Shown here piece by piece: positions 10,596-20,564 of a stretch of 64,000 nt of DNA. The stretch covers positions 710,740,456-710,804,455 of the forward strand of contig OX422207.1 of the NCBI GenBank assembly GCA_949130495.1, given 5' to 3'. Position 1 is the first letter of the stretch; every line of letters starts with the position of its first letter. The notes under the pieces are model-generated. The model had not been told where the DNA came from. It did not search any database and saw only the letters and a list, made by a program, of their open reading frames with translations. The DNA is from Sambucus nigra (Eukaryota; Streptophyta; Magnoliopsida; Dipsacales; Adoxaceae). The translations under genes were made by a program, and so were the position numbers.

Positions 10596-10695
10596 AAAGA
10601 AAAGAAAGTAGTGAAAAAAGTGAAGAAAAAGAGAAAGCAAAAAGCAATAGAAAACAAAAGAAAAAGAAGAAAAGAAAGAGAAAGAGAAAGAGAAA
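10596..10695 (+). repeat. Roughly 100-nt A/G polypurine run
   Basis: An almost uninterrupted run of A and G with only a few pyrimidines, ending in repeated GAAAGA units. An open frame through it encodes only Lys/Arg/Glu low-complexity sequence and is not a credible gene. Its place mid-way in the noncoding 3' region is notable. Confidence 0.75.
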
Positions 10696-11616
10696 GTTGT
10701 ATATGTTGTGTATATAGTTCAATAAGCTTTGATTACTCTCCAATTGTTATATCTAATGATTGTTTGGAAGTTAGTTTCCATTTTTTATATTGCCCGCATT
10801 CTTCCCATTATTCCAAGTTTTCATCTCCAAACACTTTGAATCCGTACATATACCTTTCATTTCGTACCTTAACCCCAAACCTACATTACAACCCTATAAA
10901 GTCCTATGTGATCTTAGGGTGCATTTAATTTAAAAGTCATAATAGTTTTGATAATCTGTGAAAATGTATTTAGCCTCTTTTGATGAGTGGTATCTTTCAT
11001 TGAGATTACAGGTTTTTCATTTCCTATATAGCGTTCTTCATTTGCGACATGTGCACGGCCTAGTTTCCATTTACATTTACTCTTTATGCCCGCATGTTCC
11101 GTGTGTTACTTCCCGTTCCGAGTGAATTCATTTGATGAGCGTAATGCACGTGAGGATTGATTATATGCTTGCTTTAGGTTTATCCGGTTTATTTAAGTGT
11201 TTTGCCAAATCACACTTTTGCATATGCTCTCCCCCTCCCACTTTTAAAGTTTCAATTCTATGAGGTGCATTCAACCTGTTAATAACAACGGACTTTAGCT
11301 TGAATTCATTCAATATCCTAATAACGCGTTTGAAATATTTTTCGTTGTTATTGAGTTTGTCGCATGTTGGGTTGGTCATATTTTGAGGAAACTATATGAT
11401 GGTTGTGGGTTTCATCCCTGAAAACCCTCACGATACAACACTCGTCCACTAGGGTAACCTAGGGGTTTAACGGCTTATTGCATATGCTAAATGCAATTGT
11501 TCTCCCACAAAAGTGGCCTTATCCTTTCTTATCCCATTTTTATACTTGTATACTCTTTGTGATTTTCTTGTAGTTCTTGTTGTTTCCTATTTCATTGCTA
11601 GGGACTAGCAATGTGT

Positions 11617-11629
11617 AAGTTAGGGGGTG
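11617..11629 (+). other. Polypurine tract of Athila-like element
   Basis: AAGTTAGGGGGTG directly precedes the 3' LTR start TGATAC at 11630. It would prime plus-strand DNA synthesis. Confidence 0.85.
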
Positions 11630-13235
11630 TGATACGACACAAATATTGCGTATCTCACCCGTTAACCTACGCCTTATTAGCCCCCTTGGGTATTTTAATC
11701 CCTATATTTGAGCTCGTTAACCAGACAACCTCGGATTTCTATGTTAACATGTTTTGCAGGGGTTAATTGAGCTTTTGTAGGTGTTTCGATGCTTAGTATG
11801 AAGTTTGGACGCTTTCCGAAAAACTTTCGTCGATTTTTGCAGCTTCGGGGGAATTTTAGTAATTTCATCACTCGGGTTTGAATCTCGAGATCTTCACAGA
11901 AGTTGAATCCCTTTGATTTCTCTTCGCGTGGCCGCCAACGGTGCATGATTCCGAGTTGTAATGATGGAGTTATGGCATTTTTAGGATGATTTTTACTTAA
12001 AAAGTACACTCAAGGTCACATTCAAGGGCATTTTAGTCATTTCATATTTTTGTTTTTTAGCCTAATGTCTTCTTGGATGTTGTATTCCTCTGAGTTATCT
12101 TCACGTAGCCTCCGACCGTGCCTCATTCTGAGCTATAACGAAGAAATGGCGGCATTTTCCGTAAAACAGGACAAAGCTGCAGAATTGCAGACCTGTAGAG
12201 GCGAATCGATTCGGCCCAAAACCGAATAGATTCGGAAAGCTGCAGAATTACAGCTACGAACTTCCCCAGTTTTCGAATCGATTCGGCCCTCCAGATTTTT
12301 GGTTTTCTTCCCTTTTATAACAAGTTTGCCATGGGATATTTTGTTTATAACACTTTCTCTTCATTTTGAAGAGAAATATCTTTCATTTTAGCTTAGTTTT
12401 AGGGTTTGGTTTGGGGAGCTTTTCTTCATTTCTCCTTCGGGTTATGCCCTTTTTGGGTTTTGTAAGTTGGTTTTCATTGTCCATTCCATTTATATAGTTG
12501 TATTTCTTGATTTCTTGCTTTGATAACTTGTTTCCATGCTTTCAAATTAGTTTATTGTTGTTATTTATTGCTTTAATTAGTTTAGTTATTGTTTAAAGTA
12601 GTTTAATCCATGTATTGTCTGTAGATAACAGGTTGGGATTTCGTTTCCGTCATTAATGGGCGTTGAGCTCCGAAAGTTAGGTTTTGTGTAAAATTTCGTT
12701 TAATTGAAACTTCGTGTATTAAAGTTGGATTGTTATGCGTTTAAATTTATTTGTCACGCAACTTTAGTGTTTATAGCGACAATCCGAATTTAATCCGCGT
12801 GTGACCATGATTAAATGTTTAATCTCGCAACTTTGGGTTAAATTCCTTATTGTGTGATGTTTATGCTTAATTGAAACTGCTCGATTAAATATTTTCAACC
12901 CGAAATTCTAATTATTAGTTGTTTAGCCCATGGTGGAGATGCGATCCCGACTCTCGTTTTAATTAATTGTAGTATAGTGTTAACTTCTTCCTTTTTCTGT
13001 TTTGTCACCATTTCCTACCATCACCTTTTCATTTGTATATTTTACACTTTTATTTCTGAAGTAATTAAACAATTAAAATCTGAAATTTAATCACTCCCTG
13101 TAGATTTCTTACGATACCCGACTTACCGCTGTGCTTGCTTGTCAAGTGTAGTTGTAGTTTAGGTTTTTTGCATTGAGTCATCGAACCGATAACAACGATT
13201 TGCGTACTACACGACGCACGGTTTGCACTCGATCA
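11630..13235 (+). repeat. 3' LTR of Athila-like element
   Basis: 1606 bp, TGATAC...GATCA, closely matching 6823-8420. It is followed at once by the CATTG duplication and then by copia RT/RNase H sequence. Confidence 0.93.
12202..12320 (+). promoter_or_regulatory. LTR promoter: palindrome cluster and TATA box (3' LTR)
   Basis: Palindromes lie at 12202-12213 and 12274-12285 (perfect) and 12223-12234 (CGAATAGATTCG, one base changed). A TTTATAA box lies at 12314-12320, 28 bp after the last palindrome. Two of the three palindromes have stayed perfect while the surrounding LTR drifted. Confidence 0.6.
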
Positions 13236-13240
13236 CATTG
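13236..13240. repeat. Target-site duplication CATTG (right)
   Basis: Partner of 6818-6822. CATTG here resumes the copia pol codons, reading His-Cys-Asn-Ala-Ile-Lys across the repaired junction. Confidence 0.95.
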
Positions 13241-13727
13241 CAATGCTATTAAGAGGGTCATGCGGTACCTTAAAAGGACGATGAACCTCAGATTACACTA
13301 TAATAAGCATCTCGCTGTCCTTGAAGGATTTAGTGATGCTGATTGGAACACCCTATCTGATGATTCTAAGGCTACTAGTGGATATATATTTAGCATCGCT
13401 GGTGGTGCAGTTTCTTGGAAATCTAATAAACAAACTATTTTGGATCAATCCACTATGGATTCTAAGATGATAGCGCTAGCTACTGCTAGTGAAGAGGCAG
13501 GTTGGTTAAAAAACCTCCAGACAGATATCCCACTGTGGGAAAGACCGATACCAGCCATTTTGATTCATTGTGATAGCACTGTTAGAGAATTTATTTCGAC
13601 GGGTGCTATGAGGGTGGATCATATACGGTCTAAACAAAACTTAGCTAATCCTTTGACAAAAGGACTAGCCAGGGAGAAGGTGTGGAACACCTCAAAGGGG
13701 ATGGTACTAAAGCCCTTGGATACATGA
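13236..13727 (+). pseudogene. Copia RT connection and RNase H (split by insertion)
   Basis: Continuation of the RT at 5836-6817. It reads NAIKRVMRYLKRT, EGFSDADWN (first catalytic Asp), SGYIFSIAGGAVSWKS, QSTMDSKMIALATASEEAGW, IHCDST and NLANPLTKGL, then stops at 13725-13727. Compared with the copy at 1641-2051 it lacks 72 bp (24 codons) between IHCDST and VREFIS, an in-frame deletion bounded by the 4-bp repeat ATAG. The acidic position in STMESE of the other copy reads Lys here, removing a probable catalytic Glu. RNase H would remove the RNA template strand; this copy is very likely inactive. Confidence 0.9.
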
Positions 13728-14280
13728 GTCACTTGTGATGGTAACCCAACATATAGACTGGAGATCCCAAGAACAATGTTCAAAGGGTAATAAAAAGTGA
13801 CAAGTGATATGGGTTGAATCATGCGATTATTAATTAATATAGAACTGAGTTTTACTCCGAACCCATCCCTATGGAGCATGATATCCTGAAGCCAGTTAAG
13901 GATGAGTTATTATAACTCTTAATGAGATCTATAGCTCTATCTTGAGTGGGGTACTTATCTACAGGAGTATTCTTGATAGACTCACCTATGTGAATGTGGA
14001 AGTGTGGCCGCTTCCTATGGATATTTAGGGAAACTTCCTAAAGCATTCACTATACTGGGATAGAAGCACATGGCCGTAACGTGCTGGCTATTAGAACTAC
14101 ACCCAAGTAGGGTTGTGTGTGGGATGTTGTCAAAGATAGAGTTCAAAACTACGGGTACTCTAGTATATTCTGAATCATCTTTACTACGTAAAGGTTCAAG
14201 TCGAAAGACACCTTTGCTTATGCACAATTCTATGAATTATTGCTCGATAAAAATGTTTTCAAATTTTGCAAGTGGGGGAT
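13728..14280 (+). other. Copia 3' noncoding region and PPT
   Basis: It matches 2052-2604. It ends with AAGTGGGGGAT at 14270-14280, directly before the LTR start TGTTGGAATA. I see no coding sequence. Confidence 0.8.
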
Positions 14281-15155
14281 TGTTGGAATAAGACAGTTGT
14301 TAAGCTGATAGTGTGCAAAACATGAAAATGACTTTTGGCTTTGTCCCACATCAGTGGGGTCTTTAAAATGGGTAGTGTTAATATACTCTTTTTTTAGACT
14401 AAAGGTTCCGCCCTTTGGGAATTCAATGTTTTGTGGGTATGTGGGGAAGACCCAATGGGCCAAATCACACGCGCACGCCGTCGCCGCCGTCCATCCAGCC
14501 CGTGCCCCTGTCCGAGTCCTGGGTCTTGGGCTTGGGCTCATTAAGAAATAATTTTTTGGACAAATAAATTAACGATTTTTTGGGCTTAAAATTAATTTCT
14601 TTAACGGTAATTAATTTTTTTTACAAAACGTGGGCTGATTAAGTCACTTAATAACCCAGTCTTCCTGTTTTTTCTGCCACGTTTTTTGCCCACTAACGTT
14701 AATTTTTTTTTCGTAATAAAAGGAGGTTGAAACCTTCGTTTTTAACTATAGTTCTCAATCCATTTTTCTCCCCTAAATAAACAGTTCCGAATTTTTTTTC
14801 CACAGTTCTGAAATTCTGTTTTCCTCCAAGAATAATTAATCTCACCTGTTCGGATTAATTATATTAGAATTGAGCAATATATGTATTACAGAATGGGTGT
14901 TCGTTGAACAAATCTGGTGTGTGCTACCAGTTCCTATTTTGGGGCTGTTTTATCCTGGGGGTGGCGAGGCTTTCATCTGTCAGCACAAATTGGAGGCAGA
15001 GCCGCGAAACACCATAAAGAGAGCGACATTGTCCGCGACTCATCCTGATTTACTGCTTCCGAGTTTCTTATATTTTCTGGGTCGATTTATTTGCTCCTAA
15101 ATTGGGCAATTTCGTTCCCTACCTTAATTCTGTATTTTTTTAAATTGCTTATACA
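14281..15155 (+). repeat. Copia 3' LTR
   Basis: 875 bp, TGTTGGAATA...ATACA, matching 2605-3482 throughout, including the GTCCCACATC promoter-like block, the G/C-rich tract and the shared GCACAAATTGGAGGCAGAGC block. SIRE-like sequence begins directly after it, so the copia concatemer probably inserted into a SIRE element. The matching left target site is not in this window. Confidence 0.88.
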
Positions 15156-15251
15156 ACAATATTGATTATAGTGTTTCTTAATTTGTTCGCATCCTCGTCT
15201 ATCTATCCTTAGAGGACCCATACACAGATTTTAGTAGACATTGTCCTGTTC

Positions 15252-15596
15252 ATGTACACCGTCCGTCGGGGCTGGCGTACTGATCTACCTGCTCTTATGC
15301 TCCATGTTATGGCTTTTGTCCCTAACACAAGGACTACACTCATTTGCACTGCTTTACCTTGTGGGATTCTAGTCTCTAGGATTTACATCTCCATTGGTGT
15401 CCCATTTCCTCCTGACGAGGTGAAGACTTGCACATTTTTTATGATCAATGAGAACTTAGTTCGTCGATTCGAGAGTCATCTACCTGTTACCTCTCATCGC
15501 GGATTTTTTACTTTTGTATCATCTTATTTTGAGGGAATTCGTACTTCTCAACTTACAAGACCCCTTCCCACCGAGCCTCCTTCTTTAGGGAGATGA
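15252..15596 (+). pseudogene. Putative env-like / plant-transposon-type ORF fragment
   Basis: The 114-aa frame reads LPALMLHVMAFVPNTRTT, then TALPCGILVSRIYISIGVP and PPDEVKTCTFFMINENLVRRF. The pattern (Leu-rich helix, ALPxGILxSRI, GVxxxxDEV, later LxRF) resembles the domain called putative plant transposon protein, often seen in extra ORFs of LTR elements. Its place between a lost pol and the PPT is where SIRE elements carry an env-like ORF. It is short, lacks a convincing N-terminus and has a TAG just upstream. I do not claim envelope function. Confidence 0.4.
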
Positions 15597-16290
15597 TACT
15601 ACACGACTGTATGAGGAGGAGAGAGCGTAGCATCTTCTGTTACAAGCTGAACTTATTTAGGAGAGGCGAGTCACGGAGGCTATGATTGGTTGATTTGATG
15701 TTGAAGCAGAGCAGAGAGCTTCGCAACAGTCCCCACTTTCTGCATTTCATAATGAGTTAAGATGCCATGAGAAGAGATGAAGAGCTAGTTCTTCTAGGAC
15801 TAGAGATATGGATGATAATGATGGTGTGGATGCGAGTTGATGTTGATGCTCTCGTTGTTGTTGTTATTTATTGTTTTGAGATTCTTTGATTCTGTTATAT
15901 CTGGTTATGTACTCATTTATGTGGATTATGTATTTTATGATTATGGATTTCTTATGATGCTACACTTCTATTGACCACCATGTATTGTGTTGGATATGTA
16001 CTTTTACCTTTTATATATGCAGTCAGTATTTACTTCATTAAGGTTTATTGTTAGTGCTAAAGATGTATGGATTCATATGTTTATCATTTATCTATTAATT
16101 GTTTCAATTATAGATTTTCTGCTATCTAAATAGTATCCATTTTCTAATTTTGGGTTTTTCGATTTATCACAGCATGCTTATATTGTCTATCTTTATTGTG
16201 ATGTTTATCAAGTCATCCTCTCCATTCTTATACTCTTGCCAGATATGTTGATTATTGTTTATTTGTCTCACTCTTTGTCTATTCAAGGCA

Positions 16291-16320
16291 AAAGGGGGAG
16301 AGACATGTGATGTAGGGGGA
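16291..16320 (+). other. PPT-like tracts in SIRE tail
   Basis: AAAGGGGGAGAGA at 16291 and GTAGGGGGA at 16312 lie about 270-295 bp upstream of the LTR. The same pair occurs at 23873-23908. The PPT next to the LTR here reads GAAAGGATGAGAT, a degenerate form. Confidence 0.55.
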
Positions 16321-16586
16321 ATTTTTATACTAACATTATTTATATACTATTTTATTCCTCCATACTTTACGTGGTATTTATTTATTTTTGTGCGTGGGAT
16401 ACTTTATGAGTTGCACATTTTTTGGACTACGCCGAGATGATTTGTTGAGATGCTATTGGGTCGTTGTTTTTGTGTCCAGTATTTTTATTTTTTTCATTTA
16501 TGCGATGGGCATACGATTGGCTTGACGACCTGGCTAGTAATTCACATTTTTTTGCTTTTGTCCCGGAATAGTGAAAGGATGAGATT

Positions 16587-16760
16587 TGTAAGGAAAAATT
16601 TCCAATCGAGTCAATTTGTTTGTAATTGGCATAATTCTGGACATAATTGTTTGAGTCGTAGGTTACTCATTGAGTTGTGATCCCACAAAGACTATGATGT
16701 ATTGTGTTGAAGATGTTGCGGAAAATATTTAAAGATGACATCGTGCCATGTTTTGGTGCC
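16587..16760 (+). repeat. SIRE-like LTR, 5' fragment
   Basis: The start TGTAAGGAAAAATTTCC matches 24377 onward, including GATCCCACA.AGACTATGA and the TTGCGG.AAATxTTTAAAGA block. Homology fades after about 16760, and the next 3 kb have no counterpart in the 3' LTR. Confidence 0.75.
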
Positions 16761-17589
16761 AATTACAGAGTTTCTATTGGTGTCCGACTAGGGACTTACA
16801 AAATTAAAACCTTATAAGGAGAATAATTCAAGAACCCTTAAAATGCTGAACACCTAAGGAAGTAATATTAATAGTGACAAAAATGTAAATTCTTTTCATT
16901 CAAAATCTTTTCATTTACATAGTGATTAATAAAAATTATTAATTCCTCGTGAATACTATTGCTCTTTTTTGCGTTTTTCTCATTAGTATGGGAGATATGC
17001 TAAAAATTCAAAGAGCACATCTCAGCCACATGAATTAACACACAGATATAGTAATAAATTTCATGTATGACCCAATAAAGTCGGAAACAAGAAGCTCAAA
17101 ACTTTATATACGATCTCACCCTAGGTTAGATAAAAGACAAGAAGTTTACAAAACCAAATAAGGAAACTCGTTACAGCCAGTCATATAGATGCCAAGGTTC
17201 AACCATAACTGGCTAGATGTAAGGACAAATCCTAACACATTTGGTCGTCTCGAGTGAATAATGCTAAGACTTGGTCAAGACGTCAAGATCCATCTGTACC
17301 ACCAGTAAGTTGGATTACACATTAGTACAACCTAAGACAAGAATACATAGGTTCATCCAATATCAGTAACTAGTAAGGCATATTAGTCGGGCAATAGCCA
17401 GTCATATAATAATAAGTCTAAACTACCAGTAGACCCTTTCTAATTAACTAGTAGTCAATAAGTTGACACGAAAGAAAGAAAGATGTAGATTTCCATTATA
17501 ACATAAAAATTATTAGGAAGTAAACAAAATGAAAGAATACAACGGGTTATCAGTGAGAATGAGGTTTCTTGCTTGGCGCATTTTGGAAA
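16761..17589. other. AT-rich insert sequence without recognisable gene
   Basis: Sequence between the split SIRE LTR and the antisense coiled-coil ORF. I see no ORF, repeat boundary or RNA gene that I can support. It probably belongs to the same inserted unit as the antisense ORFs to its right. Confidence 0.4.
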
Positions 17590-18320
17590 ACACTAGTGGT
17601 ACATACAATGCATGAGGAGTTATTATCGTTCATAAATTCCTAAGCCTTGCTTGGCTAGTGTAACTCGACCTATCCGTTAAGTACAGTGGTCGGTGAAGTT
17701 CATCATCTACATAAAGTCCATAATCCCCAAGGTGTTTTCTAATCAAATTTATGGGGATAGTATCGAGAGGAATCCATGAAACATCCAGTTTAAAAGGAGG
17801 ATTGGGAAGTTCCAGGCATCCTGGATCATGCTAATACCATAGTTCATTCTCCTTGGTCACTTTCATCACAGTAAGGGTATTGAACCAACCGTGTTTATAA
17901 CTAACCTTACGAGCATGATCAAGTTATGTTCCAATGTGTGTAAGGGTCTCATTATGACCATCCATTCAAATAGGGAGAGGTTGTTCGTGGAATTGATAGG
18001 TGAGATGTTTTACCTTCTCATTCATCCTCTTGATGGTGGATAGTTTATTCTTCATGGTCACTGCTTGGTCTGAAAGAGTTTTCTTGGTTCGTTCTTCATC
18101 CACTGATTGCAAAATCCTTCCCTACTGCTGAGAAGATTGACCCTTGGATTTATTTATTTGCTCAAATTCCTCTCTCAAGTGATCATACTCCTCTTCAAAG
18201 AAGGAAACACCTTCATCTTGGTTGGTAGGTCTTGAATTATTGATAGCCTCAAGCTCAATGCGTAAGGCATTATTCTCTTGCTCAAGCATTTTGGCAATCT
18301 CTCTACCACTTTTCAGTTCT
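17590..18320 (-). pseudogene. Antisense coiled-coil transposon ORF, decayed copy A
   Basis: Read on the minus strand from about 18310. One frame carries a Glu/Leu/Asn-rich coiled coil (IAKMLEQENNALRIELEAI, FFEEEYDHLREEFEQINKS), a TAG, a second coiled stretch (VDEERTKKTLSDQAVTMK), then SYKHGW and ELPNPPFKLDVSWIPLD, and finally LIRKHLGDYGLYVDDELH. Four or so stops interrupt it. The GW..L..ELPNPP layout resembles copy B at 18927-19733. Such coiled-coil proteins are known as extra ORFs of Tat-lineage Ty3 elements. The function is unknown. Confidence 0.5.
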
Positions 18321-18926
18321 GAGTTGAGAATGAACTCCTTCTTAGACTAAGTTGATAAAAAGGAAAGTAACTTTTGATTAAATTCGCTACTCTTCTACAG
18401 GTCGTCTAGTTTCTTTTCGTAGTCTTCATAAAGATTAGATGTTGATTACTTATGGATCTGTTGAAGATTAGGAATCATATCATGATAAGTTGCATTATCT
18501 ACCACTCCCGATAAAAAAGATGATGCAAATTTAAATATGATTCCTTAGCCAAAGTATATACGTCTTGGCCGAGCAACTCCTTAAAATCATCCCCATCAAT
18601 CTTGTCATGACTTGTGCCGAATACATTATTATGCCTTTCTTTAAAATCTCTCTGGAAAGCGACCAGATATGCATTCTGGCATTAAACTCAAAGATAGGTT
18701 ATCGGATATAAGTATTTGTCTAGAAAAAAACTTCCAGGAATTTGACTAAGATAATAACTTATGGAGTAGAAACTTTATTTCATTTTAACTAAAAAGGAAG
18801 TTACATAAAGACGTTCCTAGTACATTAAAAAAATAAAAAAGGAATATAGTAAAGCAAAAGTCCTAACAAAACTAATGGGATTTATATCCCCAACTTCTCT
18901 TTGTCAGTGTCAACGTCACCCTCTAC

Positions 18927-19733
18927 CTACCCGACGACTACCAACAACCCATTATCAGCGGATTCCCCAACTTCTACCTCATTGCCCATGTCCTTGTTAA
19001 TTTGGGGAGGATTACTAGGATTGGGAAAGTGAAAGAGTTTATACCCTTCCGCGGTGTCGACCTTGGCAAGGGTTGCATCCCAACCATCTTTGAAAGATGA
19101 CTTCTTTAAATAATCAATATTCATAGAAGCATTAGATAATGTCTTATCCTATACCCTTGTGAAGGCTTACTTCTTATCCGTGGAAGCCTTGGCCTTTGCC
19201 TTTGCCACCTGAATTCTAGCCTTATCAACAACCCTCGTAGCATACTTAGCCTCCTTTTTTGTGGTGGTCGCAGCACTGTCCTCCAAAAGTTTCTCTTGCT
19301 TTAGTGACTTAATATTCTCCTTTAGTTTCCTCTTTTCATTCATTTGGTCATCATGAGAACGACCAGTAACTTCCAAAGATTGGTGTAACCCTGTAAAAGC
19401 AGCCTCAGCATCAGTAGATAACTCTTTTATTTTTCCATTCCTCCTCAGGAGCTAGTCATAGTCAATCAAGAACTTCAAGATAAATATTCATAAAGGGGAG
19501 TTAGAAAAAAAGAATTAAAAGGGTAATAATAACACTTATATATTGGGCTTCCAACTTACAAGGGATAAATTATGATTCGCCCGATAAATTAATCTTAAGT
19601 GAGGAAGAGAAGATGCAGTCACTTCATCGGCAGGGAGAACTCCGGCACAAATCACCTTATGAGCAAACCCATGTATAATTGCGACAGATTGAGGAGTATC
19701 TTTGTCCTTGTCAATTGGTTTCTTTCTGACCAT
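18927..19733 (-). pseudogene. Antisense coiled-coil transposon ORF, decayed copy B
   Basis: Minus-strand pieces in order are: MVRKKPIDKDKDTPQSVAII (19733-19536), a Lys/Ala-rich coiled coil with DDQMNEKRKLKENIKSLKQE (19376-19167), and FKDGWDATLAKVDTAEGYKL followed by FPNPSNPPQINKDMGN (19124-18927). They are separated by stops and short gaps, as expected for one decayed protein. The helical Lys/Glu segment followed by a GWDATL motif and an acidic tail matches the general plan of plant retrotransposon extra ORFs. It is not a known enzyme. Confidence 0.5.
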
Positions 19734-19895
19734 CTACCTAGGTGAGGATGGATCCTTTCTGATCCTCTTAGAGAAAAGTTTATGAACCCTGGCAGAAGAT
19801 ATATCCACAAGGATAGGATGGAGAGAACCCCCAGTCTCATGTTCTTTTTGCTCGCGTGGGGAGTCGACCTTAAGGACAAAATTACATCCTTAGAG

Positions 19896-20510
19896 TAATT
19901 TTTCACATGTTTTCTAAGGTTTTCTAAAGCCAAATACATCCTTAGAGTTTCAAAGATCCGAGTTTTCATTACTATATGCTATAGTGATCTTTGTTGGCAC
20001 CAAGAAGAGTTTGTTCTACACTTGAACATTTGGTTTTGCGGTGAAGAAGAGAAGGAGTTCGTGTTCAACATCATAGACGACACAAAGCCATATCGGTTGA
20101 CACCACGCATGTATTATGGACGAGCATCGTGGAAGAAGGACTTTTTGTGTGGTCACTGTAGAGGAGTGGTTGAAGATCAGAAAAGCATCAAGTCTCGTGG
20201 GGATAGAGTCGTTGAGTAAGACTTATCTATGTTCCTTATAATTCCACATCATAGCGATTGTCTGTCTTGGGCCGCCCAAGGTTTTTTCCCATAGTGGTTT
20301 CCTTATACATCCATCGTTGTGAGTGTTCTTTACTCTATTTTACTTACTTTAATCACTAGATGAATGTTTAGGATTAATCAAGATAAAATTTGGTTAAGTT
20401 AAAATTTGTTCACAACTTGGTGCGAATTAAAAATTCGAAAAAGGGTTTTCATAAAAAGAAAATTATTTTTTCATCCTTAAAACACTTTTCGCAAAAAAGG
20501 GGGGGATACA
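19896..20510 (+). repeat. SIRE-like LTR, 3' fragment
   Basis: It matches 24970-25593 closely: GTTTTCTAAGGTTTTCTAAA, GTGATCTTTGTTGGCAC, AGAAGGAGTTCGTGTTCAAC, and GGATTAATCAAGATAAAATT. It ends GGGGGATACA at 20510. Together with 16587-16760 it represents the 5' LTR. About 425 bp of the LTR middle, including the palindrome cluster, is missing. Confidence 0.8.
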
Positions 20511-20513
20511 AAT

Positions 20514-20530
20514 TGGTATTAGCGCTAGAA
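20514..20530 (+). other. Degenerate PBS, tRNA-Met type
   Basis: TGGTATTAGCGCTAGAA begins 3 nt after the LTR end. It corresponds to the standard TGGTATCAGAGC initiator tRNA-Met PBS of copia elements with two substitutions. Confidence 0.7.
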
Positions 20531-20564
20531 AATTGTTTTGTATTGATCCCTTGTGTTTTTCGAG

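Larger units (their letters stand above)
9522..11629 (+). other. Long noncoding 3' region of Athila-like element
   Basis: About 2.1 kb between the ORF and the 3' LTR with no supportable coding sequence. It holds an internal PPT-like tract at 9776-9789, a near-pure purine run at about 10596-10695 and the functional PPT at its right end. Large noncoding 3' regions are common in Athila-lineage elements. Confidence 0.7.
6823..13235 (+). mobile_element. Complete non-autonomous Athila-like Ty3 retrotransposon
   Basis: A 6.4-kb element with TGATAC...GATCA LTRs (6823-8420, 11630-13235), a PBS complementary to tRNA-Asp at 8424 and a PPT ending at 11629. It is flanked by a perfect CATTG duplication. 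The tRNA-Asp primer and the AAGTTAGGGGGTG-type PPT fit the Athila branch of Ty3 elements. The interior has no zinc knuckle, protease, RT or integrase, only one intact ORF of 303-323 codons. It must have moved with proteins supplied in trans. It inserted into the copia pol after that element was already in place. Confidence 0.9.
2605..15155 (+). mobile_element. Copia LTR retrotransposon with nested Athila-like insertion
   Basis: LTRs at 2605-3482 and 14281-15155 start TGTTGGAA and end near TACA. They enclose Gag, protease, integrase, RT and RNase H remnants in the Ty1/copia order. The internal region is split at 6818-13240 by another retrotransposon with a perfect target duplication. Without the insert the copia element is about 6.1 kb, a normal size. 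Many nonsense codons and at least two homopolymer frameshifts make it non-functional. I see no canonical tRNA-Met PBS after the 5' LTR; only 28 nt separate LTR and gag ATG. Confidence 0.88.
15156..16586 (+). repeat. 3' internal tail of a SIRE-like copia element
   Basis: It is bounded on the left by the copia LTR and on the right by an LTR start TGTAAGG at 16587. Blocks around 16291-16586 match 23873-24376 of the better preserved SIRE-like copy (AAAGGGGGAGAGA, GTGATGTAGGGGGA, ACTTACGTGGTATTT-like, GAGATTTGTAAGG). It contains a fragmentary ORF (15252-15596) and otherwise noncoding AT-rich sequence. Confidence 0.65.

Noticed and set aside
10587..10928. 113-codon Lys/Arg/Glu-rich frame that could look like a basic nuclear protein
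   Set aside because: Its first 40 residues come from a polypurine run and the rest is Ser/Tyr-rich sequence with no motif, inside a noncoding retroelement region.
6823..13235. Alternative LTR start at 6821 (TGTGATAC)
   Set aside because: Starting at 6823 gives a perfect 5-bp target duplication CATTG on both sides and the usual TG...CA ends; starting at 6821 does not.
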